From contig CAZCWX010000616.1 in assembly GCA_964502465.1 (NCBI GenBank), positions 1-15,864 of the forward strand: 15,864 nt of DNA, given 5' to 3'. The position numbers were made by a program, and so were the translations under genes. The notes beneath the pieces were generated by a model. That model made no database searches. It had not been told where the DNA came from and saw only the letters and a program-made list of their open reading frames with translations. Within the stretch, counting starts at the first letter, position 1. Every line of letters starts with the position of its first letter. This stretch comes from CAZCWX01 sp964502465 (GTDB taxonomy: Bacteria; Desulfobacterota; Binatia; Bin18). Below, piece by piece: positions 13,282-15,864 of the stretch.

Positions 13282-15756
13282 TCAATCCCTCGACCCCCGC
13301 CGTGCCATCCATTTATCCCACTCCACGATCCACAAGACGTTGACGGCTACCAGCAAAAGCACGCCCCACTCACGCAGGCCAATGGGCGCGGTCCCGAACA
13401 GGCCCTGTACCACCGGCGTGTAGGTGAAGAGCAGTTGAAAGCCGATCACCAGCGCGATGGCTAGCAGCACCGGCCGACTGCCAAACAACCCCTTGAGATT
13501 CACGACCGGCGCCAGGATATAGCGGGTGTTGAGCAGGTAGAAGGCCTCGAACAGGACAATCGTATTGACCGCCACAGTCCGGGCCATTTCCTCTGTTGCC
13601 CCTTGGCTGCGCATCCAGAGGAACATGCCGAAGGTTCCGGCGCAGATGACAGCAGAAACCAGCCCGATGCGCCAGAGGAAGTAGCCGCTGAGCAGGTTGG
13701 CTTTGGGGTCGCGCGGTGGGCGTTTCATGACGTCTGCCTCAGGCGGCTCGAATGCCAATGCCAACGCCAGGGTCACCGCCGTGATCATATTCACCCATAA
13801 TACCTGGACCGGGGTCAGGGGCAGCGTGCGTCCGAGTAGGATAGCAACGAGAATGGTGAGCCCTTCACCACCGTTGGTGGGGAGGATGAAGAGGATGGCT
13901 TTGCGGAGGTTGTCGTAGACGGTGCGGCCTTCTTCGATCGCATGGGCGATGGAGGCAAAATTATCATCAGCCAGCACCATCTCCGCCGCTTCCTTGGTCA
14001 CCTCGGTCCCCTTGATGCCCATAGCGATGCCGACGTCGGCACGTTTGAGCGCCGGAGCATCGTTGACGCCGTCACCAGTCATGGCCACCACTTCGCCGTG
14101 TGACTGAATGGCCTCCACGAGTCGGAGCTTGTGCTCCGGGCTGACGCGGGCAAACACGTCGCACTCACGGGCCGATTGGCGCAAAGCCACGTCGTCAAGC
14201 GCGTCGAGATCCTGTCCGGTCAATGCCCGGTTGCCGTCGCCAATTCCTAGTTCCGCGCCGATGGCGCGGGCCGTCAGGGCATGGTCACCCGTGATCATAA
14301 CCACGCGGATGCCCGCGTCGTGGCAGTGCGTGACCGCACGGATCGCTTCCACGCGTGGCGGATCGATGATGCCTAGCAAGCCGAGCATCACCAGCCCACG
14401 CTGCACCTCGTCAAAGTCCAGCCGCTCTTCTCCAGCCGGAGCCGGTTTGTAGGCGATGGCCAGCATCCGTTGCCCACGGGAGGCCAGGGCTTCCGCCCGC
14501 TCTTCCCAGAAAGCAGTGTCGATGGGCTGTGTGTTTTCGCCCTGGGCTTGCCGTTCACACATGGCCAGCACGCGTTCCGGGCCGCCCTTCACGAACACCA
14601 CACCGTCGCCCTCCTGCGCTCCGGGGACGCGGTGCAGGGTGGCCATAAAACGATTGCGGGATTCGAACGGGATGGTGTCGAGGGTGCGCCAGGCGTCGCG
14701 CTGTTCATCGATGTTGAGGGGGGCCTTCATGGCCAGCGTAATCAGCGCCCCTTCCATGGGGTCGCCCTTGGGTCGCCACTGGCCGTTGTCTTGACGCAGG
14801 TCTGCGTCATTGCAGAGCAAGCCAGCCCGAACCAGTTGGGTCAGGACCGGTTCCTGCTCGAGTGTGATCGGCTGACTGTCGCGCCGGATCTTGCCGTGGG
14901 GCTCGTACCCCACGCCGGTCACTTCGCACGCGCCGTCCGCGATGACCACAGTGGTGACGGTCATCTCGTTGCGCGTCAGGGTGCCGGTCTTGTCCGAGCA
15001 GATGACGGTCAGGGCACCGAGGGTGTCCACGGCGGGCAGTCGCCGGATGATGGCGTTGCGATGGGCCATACGCTGCACACCGATGGCCAGCACGATAGTC
15101 ATGATGGCGGGCAACCCTTCAGGAATGGCTGCCACGGCCAGGGCCACCGCGGCCAGGAACAGCTCCATCGGCTCACCACCGCCCACGAAGTATCCCATCG
15201 TAAAGGTCAGGACGGCAAAAATCACGATGACCACCGCCAGGATGTGCCCGAATCGATTCATCTGGCCAATCAGCGGGGTGGTGATGGCGTGGGTCTGCGC
15301 AACCATCTCGCTGATCTTGCCGATCTCCGTCTGGTCACCGGTGGCGACCACCACTCCGACACCCTGGCCGGTCGTCACCAGCGTGCCAGAGAACGCCAGG
15401 CAGCTTCGGTCGCCCAGGTCGGTGTTGTCGGCGAGAACCTCGGTGGCCTTCTCCGTCGGGACGGATTCCCCGGTGAGCATGGCTTCGTCGATGCGCAGTT
15501 CACGGACCTCTGTGAAGCGCAGGTCGGCTGGGACCTTGTCTCCCGAGCGCAGCACCACCACATCACCAGGGACGAGTTCCTCGGCAGGCACGGTCTGACG
15601 TTTGCCGTCACGCCTCACGGTGGCTTCCAGCGATAACATGCGCGTGATCGCTTCTAGCGCCTTCTCTGCCTTGCCCTCTTGGAGAAACCCGATCAGGGCG
15701 TTGATGACCACTACGCCGAGGATCACGCCGGTGTCGATCCAGTGTTCTAGTGGAGC
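13282..15756 (-). pseudogene. P2-type cation-transporting ATPase lacking its N-terminus
   Basis: About 820 residues remain of a protein that normally has about 900. Counting from the GTG at 15726: TGES of the actuator domain at 85-88, PEGLP in M4 at 202-206, the phosphorylated Asp245 in CSDKTGTLT, KGDP at 320-323, and TGDGVNDAP at 550-558, followed by the C-terminal membrane helices. The order is that of SERCA/PMCA-like ATPases. M5 keeps Asn618 and Glu621 (NGGEG), M6 keeps Asn646 and Thr649, but the usual M6 Asp is Ala650, so the ion is uncertain. The reading frame continues upstream to LEHWIDT, then meets an inverted-repeat element, with an in-frame TAA at 15772-15774. The cation_ATPase_N domain and M1 are missing, so it is probably inactive unless a new start serves. 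Confidence 0.8.
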
Positions 15757-15864
15757 GTAGCGTAAATTTTCTTACGAATTAATTTGCAGATGTTGGGAAT
15801 AGTGCCATCTGACGCGCTCTACCAAAATCTAACAACCTGTAATTTGTTCAAAAACTTACGCTAC
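15757..15864. mobile_element. MITE-like element or IS end with terminal inverted repeats
   Basis: GTAGCGTAA begins at 15757 on the plus strand and at 15864 on the minus strand. The similarity continues inward for about 25 bases (GTAGCGTAA-A/G-TTTT...AC-A/G-AATTA), then CAG and TGTT after a five-base gap. The AT-rich 108-bp segment holds no gene and differs in composition from the ATPase gene it abuts. It looks like a non-autonomous miniature element, or the end of a larger IS cut by the window edge. Target-site duplication cannot be checked because the far side lies outside. Confidence 0.5.

Noticed and set aside
14470..15636. 388-codon plus-strand frame rich in His, Gly and Gln
   Set aside because: Antisense to the P-type ATPase with intact motifs; His/Gly-rich composition is typical of shadow frames.

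Overview
The window reads as a bacterial chromosomal segment of moderately high GC from an organism with respiratory multihaem cytochromes. Ammonifying nitrite reductase (NrfHA), an MgtE magnesium channel, a trehalose-type GH65 phosphorylase beside a beta-phosphoglucomutase/OtsB fusion, and fragments of a thioredoxin-NfeD locus fit a Nitrospirota-like or NC10/deltaproteobacteria-like genome. That placement is inference; no rRNA or ribosomal marker is present. The left edge cuts an alpha/beta-hydrolase gene. The right edge falls exactly where a terminal inverted repeat ends, which may be an assembly break inside a repeat.

Region 1-1460 is sparse: the hydrolase 3' end, several short minus-strand frames (one resembling a decayed YgaP-type membrane domain) and a small double-CxxC protein.

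Region 1460-3150 is an accessory island. Two toxin-antitoxin modules, VapBC-like and DUF433/DUF5615-like, lie in the same direction, each followed by an imperfect palindrome with attC (integron recombination site) architecture. No integron integrase is in the window, so this looks like an integrase-less attC cluster (CALIN) or the far end of an integron.

Region 3150-4185 is a mosaic of broken genes: the N-terminus of a class III nucleotide cyclase behind a near-consensus promoter whose -35 box sits in a perfect palindrome, the tail of an unknown gene, the N-terminal half of an exported thioredoxin-like protein, and the N-terminus of an NfeD-type membrane protease. An intact D-lactate dehydrogenase gene (ldhA) follows at 4186-5196.

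Region 5325-12848 is a co-directional minus-strand run. In transcription order it holds beta-PGM/OtsB fusion, GH65 phosphorylase (TAATG-coupled), nrfH, nrfA and mgtE. The first two genes can in principle take trehalose-6-phosphate or trehalose to glucose and glucose-6-phosphate. NrfHA reduces nitrite to ammonium with quinol electrons; its first haem motif is CxxCH rather than the classical CxxCK.

Region 12849-15864 holds a possible small coupled ORF, a gene-poor gap, and a P2-type cation ATPase that lost its N-terminus at a short element with terminal inverted repeats.
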